From: Enhygromyxa salina
Lineage (GTDB): Bacteria > Myxococcota_A > Polyangia > Nannocystales > Nannocystaceae
Reading direction: 5' to 3'
Assembly (NCBI RefSeq): GCF_002994635.1
Contig: NZ_PVNL01000093.1
Span: forward strand, 1-50,890
DNA: 50,890 bases
The notes under the pieces were generated by a model. It did not search any database, was not told where the DNA came from, and was given only the letters and a program-made list of their open reading frames with translations. Below, piece after piece: positions 41,762 through 48,977 of the stretch (position 1 is the stretch's first letter; each line of letters starts with the position of its first letter). The position numbers and the translations under genes were made by a program.

Positions 41762-43504
41762 ATGTTCCGTCTCGCGAGTCTACCCGCTGTGTCCCTGCTG
41801 GGGTTGCTGCTCATGGGCTGTCAGGTCGCCTCATCCGACCCCGGTCCCGCCAAGGCGAGCGTTCCCGATCAGCCGGCGCAGAGGCCCGCACCGGAGCTAA
41901 GCAATCTCCAGCCTGTCAACGTCAGCGCCTACATTCCGCCGCAGTGCTACGCGAACACGATCGACGAGCGCGGCGGCGTGCACAACCCTTGTTTTGTGTG
42001 TCACCACGACGGCTGGCGGCCCAATTTCATCGGCGACGGATCGGTGCAAACGGCCTATGATCTGCCCGATCCCGCGCTGAACAATCCCTGGACCAACCTG
42101 CGAGTCGACCGCCGCGCGGAGCTGGCTGCGATCGACGAGCCCGAGCTGCTGGCGTATGTCCGGCGATCGAATTACCGAGAGGGCGATCAGCTGCTGCTCG
42201 CCGCGCGGTTGAGCGAGCTGCCGCCCGGCTGGGATCAAGACGACGACGGCAGCTGGAGTGGGTACGTGCCCGACGCGTGGTTCGAGTTCGACGCGCGCGG
42301 GTTCGATCATGGGCCCGACGGGGCGCTCACTGGCTGGCGCGCGTACGCGTTTCGGCCGCTGCCGGGCGCGTTCTTCCCGACCAACGGGGGCTCGATCGGT
42401 GACGCGCTGATCCGCCTGCCGAAAGCGTTTCGCCGTGACGCCGCGGGCGTGGACAGCCTCGCCGTCTACGAGCTCAACCTCGCGATCCTCGAGGCCCTGA
42501 TCACCCGGGCGGACGTGGCGATCGAGCCGAGCATCGAGCGAGACCTCGGTGTCGATCTAGACGGAGACGGCAGCCTCGGCATCGCAACAATTGTTCACTT
42601 CCAGTGGGCGCCGCTACGCGGCCAGACCATGCGCTGGGTCGGCGAGGCTGGTCTCGCCCAGGAGCGGGGCGAGCTCGAGCTCGCCGCGGGTCTGTTCCCG
42701 GTCGGCACCGAATTTCTGCACAGCGTCCGCTACCTCGACGTCGCCGGGCCCGAGCGCCGCGTCGTGATGGCGCCGCGCATGAAGGAGCTCCGCTACGCCC
42801 GCAAGCGCCGGTGGCTGAGCTACTCCGAGCTCGACGCGGCCGCAGCCGAAGACGCGAAGCAGCGGATCGACTTTCCCGCCCGCGTCCGCGACGTGTTCGC
42901 CGACCTCGAGCGTGGCGCCAGCACTGGGATCGGTTGGGTGATGCAGGGCTTCATCGAGGACGCGGGCGGCGAGCTTCGCCCCCAGACCGTCGAAGAGACC
43001 ATGTTCTGCGTGGGCTGCCACTCGGGCGTCGGCGCCACGGACGACGGCATCTACTCGTTTGGTCGCAAGCTCGGCCCCGACGCGCCCGCGCGCGGCTGGA
43101 CCCACACCGCGACCGACAATGGCCACCGCGTCGGCGACCACACCCGCGCCGACGACCTCGGCGAGTACGCGACCTACCTGATCGAGAACGAGGCGGGCGA
43201 TGACTTTCGCGCCAACCAGGAGCTCCTCGCTCGGTTCTTCGATGAGCACGGCGAGCCGCGAATGCAGGCGATCAACGCGCTCGCCGAGGACGTCTCACCG
43301 CTGCTGCTCCCCTCGCCCGAGCGCGCGCTGGCCCTCGACGCAGCGTATCGGCTAGTTGTCCGCGAGCAGAGCTACGCGCTCGGCCGCGACAGCGTGCTGG
43401 CGCCCACGATGAACCTGCACATGGCGCTCGCGCCCGCCCAGCCGACCGGTATCGAGGTCCCCGTGCACGGCCCGCGCGACCGCCGTCCGCGACCTGTCAG
43501 GTGA
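41762..43504 (+). CDS. Diheme c-type cytochrome lipoprotein (putative)
   Basis: A 580-residue protein with an N-terminal signal ending in the lipobox LMGC (Cys20). It contains two CxxCH heme-binding motifs, CFVCH at residues 77-81 and CVGCH at about 416-420, far apart in the chain, so two covalently bound c-type hemes are likely. DVDLDGDGSLGIATI near the middle looks like a calcium-binding loop. I do not recognise the overall family. An electron-transfer or peroxidase-like role on the periplasmic side is inferred. It starts 34 bases after the terminator of the PhoX-like gene, and its end overlaps the convergent GNAT gene by 8 bases. Confidence 0.88.
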   Translation: MFRLASLPAVSLLGLLLMGCQVASSDPGPAKASVPDQPAQRPAPELSNLQPVNVSAYIPPQCYANTIDERGGVHNPCFVCHHDGWRPNFIGDGSVQTAYDLPDPALNNPWTNLRVDRRAELAAIDEPELLAYVRRSNYREGDQLLLAARLSELPPGWDQDDDGSWSGYVPDAWFEFDARGFDHGPDGALTGWRAYAFRPLPGAFFPTNGGSIGDALIRLPKAFRRDAAGVDSLAVYELNLAILEALITRADVAIEPSIERDLGVDLDGDGSLGIATIVHFQWAPLRGQTMRWVGEAGLAQERGELELAAGLFPVGTEFLHSVRYLDVAGPERRVVMAPRMKELRYARKRRWLSYSELDAAAAEDAKQRIDFPARVRDVFADLERGASTGIGWVMQGFIEDAGGELRPQTVEETMFCVGCHSGVGATDDGIYSFGRKLGPDAPARGWTHTATDNGHRVGDHTRADDLGEYATYLIENEAGDDFRANQELLARFFDEHGEPRMQAINALAEDVSPLLLPSPERALALDAAYRLVVREQSYALGRDSVLAPTMNLHMALAPAQPTGIEVPVHGPRDRRPRPVR

Positions 43505-44333
43505 GCTCGCGGATCATCTCCCACTGATCGATCAACGGTCGCGCGCCGCAGTGACGCAGACAGGCGAGCGCCGCGATGGCTCGCGCATCGACGTTGAGCA
43601 CCCGCAGCGGATCGGCGCTGCGCCGCTGGAGCTCGTGGAGGAGCGCGCTGGCGATCCCGCGGCGGCGCTGGTCCGGCGCGATTGCGATCTGCAAGACATC
43701 GCTCCCGCACGCGATCGCCACGCCGCGGACCTGGTCGCCGATCCGAGCCTCGAGGACCACGCGCGGCTCGCTGCGCTCGACCGTCTCGATCCCGCCCGGC
43801 CAGGCCGGCTGGAAGTCCCACCAAGCGGACCACGTCGGCCAGTCGAGCGTCGCGGTCTCGACGAGCTCCAGACCCGCGGGCACCGCCCGGGTCACCGTGA
43901 CCTTCGGCTCCGGCCACTTCAGGCAGATCAGCCGGCGAGCCCGGACGAACCCGAGCCGCGCGTAGGCCCGAACCGCCCTGTCGTTGGTGTCGATCACCTC
44001 GAGCGTCATTCGCTCGATCCCCTCGGCGCGTAGCCGCGGCCACAGAGCCCCGAACAGCGCGCCGACGAGCCCGCCGCCCTGGGCCGCGCGCCGGACCCCG
44101 GTCATCAGGTCGTAGGCCGACCTCCCCGAGCGAGCGCTCAGCGTGTAGCCGACCAGCTCGGCGCCTTTGAACGCCCCGAGCGACAGCGGCCAGACCACGC
44201 CCCGCCGATGCAGCATCAGCTGCAGCGCCGCGAGCGAGGGTTGCATCGGGATCGGATACACGGCGAAGGCATCGAGCGTCGCCGCGTGGATGCCCTCGAG
44301 ATCGGCTTCGCTGAGTGAACGCAGCTCGAACAT
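43497..44333 (-). CDS. Acetyltransferase with two GNAT domains
   Basis: A 278-residue protein with tandem GCN5-related folds. The first (residues 1-140) has LVGYTLSARSGRSAYDLMTGVRRAAQGGGLVGALF, where the RxxxxGxG/A-like acetyl-CoA loop is present, and LEVIDTNDRAVRAYARLGF as the C-terminal strand pair. The second (about 150-278) has VLQIAIAPDQRRRGIASALLHEL, a well-formed Q/RxxGxG/A motif. Such enzymes move an acetyl group from acetyl-CoA to an amine; the substrate is unknown. The ATG at 44333 gives the cleanest N-terminus (MFELRSLSEADLEGI). It is flanked by genes on the other strand, and its 3' end overlaps the diheme gene by 8 bases. Confidence 0.9.
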   Translation of the reverse strand: MFELRSLSEADLEGIHAATLDAFAVYPIPMQPSLAALQLMLHRRGVVWPLSLGAFKGAELVGYTLSARSGRSAYDLMTGVRRAAQGGGLVGALFGALWPRLRAEGIERMTLEVIDTNDRAVRAYARLGFVRARRLICLKWPEPKVTVTRAVPAGLELVETATLDWPTWSAWWDFQPAWPGGIETVERSEPRVVLEARIGDQVRGVAIACGSDVLQIAIAPDQRRRGIASALLHELQRRSADPLRVLNVDARAIAALACLRHCGARPLIDQWEMIRELT

Positions 44334-44445
44334 GTTGGGTAGCGACTCCGATCCGTGGCGCGCTCGCCGGGTCTCAGCGTAGCGAAGTTGCGGCCCGAAC
44401 TCATCCAACACTGACGACCGCGGGCAGGCCTGCTAGGCTGTGCCA

Positions 44446-44745
44446 ATGCCGATCGATCGCTCGCGCTTCTTGTTGCTCACCGCTGCCCTCGCCACCGCCG
44501 CCTGCAACCAGGACAAGCCCGAGAGCAAGACAGACGACCCCCCGGCCAAGACCGCCGACGACAAGGAGGACGACAGCAAGAAGGCCGAGCCTGCACCCGC
44601 TGACCCGAGCGAGGCCAGCAAGGACGGCGCGCCGTCGACTCCCGAGACCAGCGCGGCTCCGGGCGGGGACAACCAAGCCGCGCCGCTGCCCGCCCCCGCC
44701 GACGAAGAGTTGCCCCCGCCGATCAAAGAAAACTTCGGCGGGTGA
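44446..44745 (+). CDS. Small Pro/Asp/Lys-rich lipoprotein
   Basis: A 99-residue protein with a signal peptide ending in the lipobox TAAC (Cys20), followed by a disordered, highly charged chain rich in Asp, Lys, Pro, Ala and Ser with no domain. It is probably a surface- or periplasm-anchored tether or a fast-evolving protein. Translation may begin at GTG 44440 or ATG 44446; the latter is chosen. It ends 59 bases before the selenoprotein gene and could share its transcript. Confidence 0.75.
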   Translation: MPIDRSRFLLLTAALATAACNQDKPESKTDDPPAKTADDKEDDSKKAEPAPADPSEASKDGAPSTPETSAAPGGDNQAAPLPAPADEELPPPIKENFGG

Positions 44746-44804
44746 CGCGGCTGCGGCCCGCGTCGCTCAGTTGACATGTGCGCGGCCACGGGCTGGGATG
44801 GCGC

Positions 44805-45395
44805 ATGCCCCCGCGCACCCGTCATGGTTGGATCGAGACCATCGCCCCCGAGCAGGCCACCGGCTTGCTCGCCAAGCTGTACAAGGCCGCCCTCGATCGC
44901 GCGGGTAAGGTCTACAACGTGATCCGGATCCAGTCGCTGCGGCCGGAGGTCCTGCGGATCTCGACGCAGCTGTACCGCGAGGTCATGTTCGGCGAGCGCA
45001 GCCCGCTCACCCGTGCCCAACGCGAGATGCTTGCTACCGCCGTGTCGCGCCAGAACGCGTGCGAGTACTGAACGTGGAGCCACGGCGACGACCTCCGTGC
45101 TGAGGTCGAGATGGACTCCGAGATCTGCGCTGGCCAGGACCCCGACGAGTGGGTGGCCGCGATCAAGACCGACTGGCGCACCGCCGAGCTGCGTGACGTC
45201 GAGGGTGCGATCCTCGAGTACGCGACCAAGCTGACGAAAGACCCCGGCGCCATGCGGGAGGCCGACGTGCTGGCCCTGCGCGCGGCCGGGCTCAGCGACA
45301 CGGCGATCCATGATGTCGCGCAGGTCGTCGCGCTGTTCAACTACTACAACCGCATCGCGGATGGGCTGGGGATCGCCATCGATCCCACGGTCTAG
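44805..45395 (+). CDS. AhpD-like peroxidase-related selenoprotein with a CxxU motif (TGA read as selenocysteine)
   Basis: A 196-residue protein if the in-frame TGA at 45069-45071 (codon 89) is read through. The frame upstream matches the AhpD/CMD-fold peroxidase-related family (REMLATAVSRQNACEY) and resumes directly as TWSHGDDLRAEVE, ending GLGIAIDPTV. In AhpD-type enzymes the motif is CxxC-x3-H; here it is Cys86-E-Y-Sec89-x3-His93, so the TGA stands precisely where the peroxidatic cysteine belongs. A hairpin fitting the bacterial SECIS follows. The role is probably reduction of peroxides or disulfides via a selenenylsulfide. Without read-through the product would be truncated after 88 residues. 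A nonsense mutation or sequencing error is the alternative, but it would have to hit this one codon by chance. Confidence 0.85.
45069..45108 (+). promoter_or_regulatory. Bacterial SECIS-like element (Sec codon and following hairpin)
   Basis: After the TGA (45069-45071), CGACCTC (45089-45095) pairs perfectly with GAGGTCG (45102-45108) to form a 7-bp stem with the 6-base loop CGTGCT. The loop begins 24 bases after the TGA and has G in its second position. This fits the usual bacterial SECIS rules: apical loop 16-37 bases from UGA, a stem of at least 4 bp, and an early loop G. Confidence 0.75.
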
Positions 45396-45503
45396 ACGAC
45401 CAAGCACCCCTCACGACAATGATCCGATGAGCGGCGAGCACTTGTCCGTGGTGTAACGCCCTCGTCACCCACGCCCGAAGCGGTCGTGATAGCTACCGCC
45501 GGC

Positions 45504-46898
45504 ATGCACTCGGCGTCGAGCTATTCAATGGTTGTTGTGATCTGCGCAGCCACGCTGATCTCATGCTCCGACAACGCGGCCGACGAGGCCAGCGGGTCGG
45601 ACTCGGACTCGGGCTCGGGCTCGAGCTCGACCGACAGCACGACCTCCCCAAGCGATACGAGCACGACCGGCGACGGTGACGGCGACGGTGACGGCGACGG
45701 TGACGGCGACGGCGACGGCGACGGGATCCCAGAGCGGATCGACTGTGGAACACCGAGCTACGCCGGCCTGCGCCGCGCGCCCTACCTGCAATCGGTCGCC
45801 CCAAGCAGCACCCGAGTGGCCTGGGCGAGCGAGACCGGGGGCGTGGCCACGCTGCACGTGGCCGAGAGCAAGGACGGCCCGTGGATGGAGTTCGCCGCGA
45901 CCCCACGCGTGTTCGAGGTCGACTACACGGGCGAGGAGGTCGACTACACCGCGTACGACGCGACCGCCGACGGCCTGCAGCCGGGGACTCAGTATTGCTA
46001 CGAGATCCACGAGGACGGCGACCCGGTCGCGACCGGGCTCTGGTTCGAGACCGCATGGACCGATGACCGCGCGGTCCGGATCGTGGCGCTCGGCGACTCG
46101 GGCAACGCCAGCGCCGAGCAGCTCGCGGTCCGCGATCGCATGCTCGAGCGCGACTTCGACGTGTTCTTGCACCTCGGCGACATGGCCTACGGCGACGGGA
46201 CCTTCCCGGAGTTCAAGGAGCGAGTGTTCGACGTCTACACCGAGCTCCTGCACAAGACGCCGACCTGGCCGACGATGGGCAACCACGAGTACAAGACCGA
46301 CAACGGGCAGCCCTACCTCGACCTCTACTACATGCCCGAGGTCACCCTCGATCCCGCCCACGCCGAGCGCTACTACAGCTTCGACTACGGCGAGGTCCAC
46401 TTCATCTCGCTCGAGACCAACGACCTGCCGCTGATCACCGCCGTCGCCCTCGATCAAACCAGCGACATCACGATGCTGGACTGGCTGCGCGAGGATCTTG
46501 CCCAGAACGACAAGCCCTGGACCGTCGCGTTCTTTCATCACCCGCCCTACACCTCGTCCGAGCGCGATCCCAACTTTCTGGTCCGCGACGGGCTGGTTCC
46601 GATCCTCGAGGAGTGGGGCGTCGACATCGTGCTCGCCGGGCATGACCACCACTACGAGCGGACCGTTCCGCTCGAGGGGAATGGGCCGTCGACCAAGGAA
46701 GAGGGCGGCATCTACTACTTCGTGGTCGGCAACGGCGGCGCCGGTCTGCGCCCGGCCGACGGCGACTGGTGGACGGCCGAGGTCAACGACGAGCAGCATG
46801 GCTACCTGTCGCTTCGAATCGAGGGCTGCACCGCCTACGGCGAGGTCGTGACCCTCGACGGCGAGATCCTCGACTCCTTCGAGCTGCCCGACTGTTGA
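45504..46898 (+). CDS. Purple-acid-phosphatase-like metallophosphoesterase lipoprotein
   Basis: A 464-residue protein with a lipobox LISC (Cys21) and a Ser-rich and Gly-Asp linker up to about residue 74. A small fibronectin-III-like domain follows (about 90-190; RAPYLQSVAPSSTRVAWASE, GLQPGTQYCYEI), then the metallophosphoesterase domain with GDSGN, LGDMAYGDG, GNHEY, FHHPPYTS and AGHDHHYERT, all in the right order for a dinuclear metal site. The GDxG-x-GDxxY-x-GNHE-x-GHxHxxxR layout and the N-terminal FN3 domain are typical of purple acid phosphatases. It should be surface-anchored and hydrolyse phosphoesters. Its TGA overlaps the TTG start of the next gene, so the two are coupled. Confidence 0.93.
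   Translation: MHSASSYSMVVVICAATLISCSDNAADEASGSDSDSGSGSSSTDSTTSPSDTSTTGDGDGDGDGDGDGDGDGDGIPERIDCGTPSYAGLRRAPYLQSVAPSSTRVAWASETGGVATLHVAESKDGPWMEFAATPRVFEVDYTGEEVDYTAYDATADGLQPGTQYCYEIHEDGDPVATGLWFETAWTDDRAVRIVALGDSGNASAEQLAVRDRMLERDFDVFLHLGDMAYGDGTFPEFKERVFDVYTELLHKTPTWPTMGNHEYKTDNGQPYLDLYYMPEVTLDPAHAERYYSFDYGEVHFISLETNDLPLITAVALDQTSDITMLDWLREDLAQNDKPWTVAFFHHPPYTSSERDPNFLVRDGLVPILEEWGVDIVLAGHDHHYERTVPLEGNGPSTKEEGGIYYFVVGNGGAGLRPADGDWWTAEVNDEQHGYLSLRIEGCTAYGEVVTLDGEILDSFELPDC
45669..45725 (+). repeat. Gly-Asp coding repeat (linker of the phosphatase-like lipoprotein)
   Basis: About nine GD pairs encoded by near-identical six-base units (mostly GGCGAC and GGTGAC). Confidence 0.85.
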
Positions 46899-47707
46899 CC
46901 GGGCCGGTCCAGCGTCGGCCGCTCTGGCGCGAACCCTTGCTCGCGTTCGTGGTGCTCGGGGCGGTGGTGTTTGGCATCGATCGCGCGCTGCCCCGCGACG
47001 AGCCGGCCGCGCGACAGGTGCGGCTCGATCGTGAGACTCACTCGCGGCTGCTCGACGAGCTGCATGCGGCGCTGGGGCGCGCGCCAACGCCAACGGAGAT
47101 CGCCGCGGCCGAGCAGCGCTGGGTGAGCACCGAGGTGCTGGTTCGCGAGGGGCTGGCCCTGGGACTCGAGCGCGACGATCCGATCGTTCGCCAGCGGATC
47201 GTCGACAAGATGCAGCTGGCGCTCGACGACTTCAGGCCGAGCGAGCCTCGGCCTGGCCAGCTCGAGGACTACTTCGCGGCCAACCGAGCTCGCTTCGCCG
47301 AGCCGGGGGCCGCGGACTTCGTGCACGTGTGGCTCAGCGAGGCCGAGTCCGCCGACGAGATTCTCGCGCGGCTCGAGGCTGGCGAAGATCCAGCGGCGCT
47401 CGGGCGGCCGTTCCCGGACGGGAGTCGGTTTCGCCGGCGCCCGCGTGCTCGCGTGGCCCAGAGCTTCGGCGAGGGCTTCGCCGCCGAGCTGTTCTCGACG
47501 CCGAGCACCGGTCGGTGGATCGTGCGGCGCTCCGATCACGGCACCCACGTGGTCAAGACCCTGGCCCTGCGACCCGGACGGGAGCCGAGGCTCGCTGGCA
47601 TCCGCGAGCGCGTGCTCGAGGACTGGCACCGCTCGCGGCGACGCGAGCACGTCCGCGCGCGCGTCGACGCGCTCGTCGACGGCTGGGAGCTGGTGATCGA
47701 GCGATGA
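46895..47707 (+). CDS. Membrane-anchored parvulin-like peptidyl-prolyl isomerase domain protein
   Basis: A 270-residue protein with one N-terminal membrane segment (WREPLLAFVVLGAVVFGIDRAL) and an alpha-helical chaperone-like region (ETHSRLLDELHAALGRAPTPTEIAAAEQRW). A parvulin (PpiC/SurA-type) domain follows from about residue 145, with HVWLSEAESADEILARLEAGEDPAALGRPF and GRWIVRRSDHGTHVVKTLAL. The N-terminal part resembles the SurA-like helices that bind unfolded outer-membrane proteins. Some active-site residues look changed, so catalytic activity is uncertain. The TTG start overlaps the TGA of the phosphatase gene (TTGA), and its own TGA overlaps the ATG of the HupE gene. This PpiC-like plus HupE pairing is familiar to me from other genomes. 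Translational coupling of all three is likely. Confidence 0.85.
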   Translation: MTGPVQRRPLWREPLLAFVVLGAVVFGIDRALPRDEPAARQVRLDRETHSRLLDELHAALGRAPTPTEIAAAEQRWVSTEVLVREGLALGLERDDPIVRQRIVDKMQLALDDFRPSEPRPGQLEDYFAANRARFAEPGAADFVHVWLSEAESADEILARLEAGEDPAALGRPFPDGSRFRRRPRARVAQSFGEGFAAELFSTPSTGRWIVRRSDHGTHVVKTLALRPGREPRLAGIRERVLEDWHRSRRREHVRARVDALVDGWELVIER

Positions 47708-48690
47708 ACGGCCGCTCCGCTCGGGTCTGGCTGGCGCTGGGCTGCGCGCTGGCGTGCTTGCTGCTCGTGTGGCCGCACCGGGCTTGGGCCCACGAGCCGC
47801 ACCCTGCCCTGCTGGTGATCGAGCAGACGGCGAGCGGCAGCTACGAGGTCCGCTGGCGAGCACCGGTCGGCGGCCAGTTTGACGATGGCGTTCGCCCGGT
47901 GTTTCCCGAGCACTGCGAGCTCACGGGCCAGCGGCTCGCATGCGACGACCCAGGCCTGACGGGGGAGCTCACGATCGCCGGGCTCGCGCGCGCGGACGCG
48001 GACGTGGTCGTGGAGATCCGCTGGTCGCCGACGCGGACCCAGACGGCGGTGCTGTCCCGGCAGCGTCCGGCGATGATCCTCGATCCGGGGGTGGTCGGCG
48101 GGCCGTGGCGAGTCGCGCGAGCGTACGTGGTCCTCGGTGTCGAGCACATCGTCGGCGGCTGGGATCACCTCGCCTTCGTGGTGGGGCTGCTGCTCCTCGT
48201 TGGCTTCGAGCGGCGGCTGATCTGGACGATCACCGCGTTCACCGTTGCCCACTCGCTCACGCTCGCGGCGAGCGTCCTCGAGCTCGTGCGGCTGCCGAGC
48301 CGCGCGGTGGAGATCGTCATCGCGCTCTCGATCGTGCTCGTCGCCCGCGAGGCTATCGACGCACGGAGCGACGCGCCGCCGTCATGGTCGCGGCGCTGGC
48401 CGTGGGCGATCGCGTTCGGGTTCGGGTTGCTGCATGGGTTCGGCTTCGCGGGGGCGCTGCTCGAGATCGGGATCCCCGACACAGCTCGAGCCCTGGCCCT
48501 GGCCTCGTTCAATATCGGCGTCGAGCTCGGCCAGCTGGCGGTGGTCGCCGTGCTCGGCCTCGCTTGGGTGGCCGTGCGGCGCCTGGCCGTGCGGTGGCCA
48601 GGCTGGAGGGTGCCGGTATGCGTCGCGCTCGGCGGCCTGGGCGTGTACTGGACCCTCGATCGCGCGGCCTCGGCCTGGTTCGGCGTCTGA
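47704..48690 (+). CDS. HupE/UreJ-family membrane protein
   Basis: A 328-residue protein with an N-terminal signal ending near WPHRAWAHEPHP, a periplasmic beta-domain of about 110 residues, and a C-terminal membrane part of six or seven helices. Signature segments are GVEHIVGGWDHLAFVVGLLLL, TAFTVAHSLTLA, GLLHGFGFAGAL and ALASFNIGVELGQLAVV. The histidines in these helices match the metal-handling positions of HupE/UreJ proteins, which are associated with nickel or cobalt uptake. Variants with a large periplasmic N-terminal domain, as here, have unknown substrates. No hydrogenase or urease gene is nearby. The ATG overlaps the stop of the PpiC-like gene (ATGA). After it, 48691-48977 contains no supported gene. 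Confidence 0.92.
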   Translation: MNGRSARVWLALGCALACLLLVWPHRAWAHEPHPALLVIEQTASGSYEVRWRAPVGGQFDDGVRPVFPEHCELTGQRLACDDPGLTGELTIAGLARADADVVVEIRWSPTRTQTAVLSRQRPAMILDPGVVGGPWRVARAYVVLGVEHIVGGWDHLAFVVGLLLLVGFERRLIWTITAFTVAHSLTLAASVLELVRLPSRAVEIVIALSIVLVAREAIDARSDAPPSWSRRWPWAIAFGFGLLHGFGFAGALLEIGIPDTARALALASFNIGVELGQLAVVAVLGLAWVAVRRLAVRWPGWRVPVCVALGGLGVYWTLDRAASAWFGV

Positions 48691-48977
48691 CCCCGTTGGT
48701 TCTGGGGACGATCCGCAAGCGAGCAGAGCTTTGCAGTGCGCTCGAGCTCGAGCTGCGGCGTCAGGGTGAGCAGGTGACCGCCGGCCTCGTCGGCGACCCC
48801 GATCGAAGGTCCCGATGAGGACGCGGGGTCGATCGGCTCGCGCGGGCGCCGACACCCATCGAGGTACACGCTCCCGACCGGGCACTCGACATCCACCGTG
48901 CAGTAGAAGATGCCCGCGGCACGCCATGAAGGAGCCTGGACCCGCGCCCCCCACCAACGCGATTTCGAACGGTCCGC

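Noticed and set aside
44778..45071. Call of a short 97-codon gene plus a separate 94-codon gene at 45111, that is, a broken pseudogene
   Set aside because: The two parts are in the same frame, split only by one TGA at the catalytic cysteine position, with a SECIS-like hairpin. A selenoprotein explains all of this better.
48691..48977. Possible small minus-strand gene with a CTVDVECPVGSVYLDGC-like reading
   Set aside because: The cysteine pattern looks suggestive, but the frame lacks a good start and end and quickly becomes shadow-like. It may be a remnant; not enough support.
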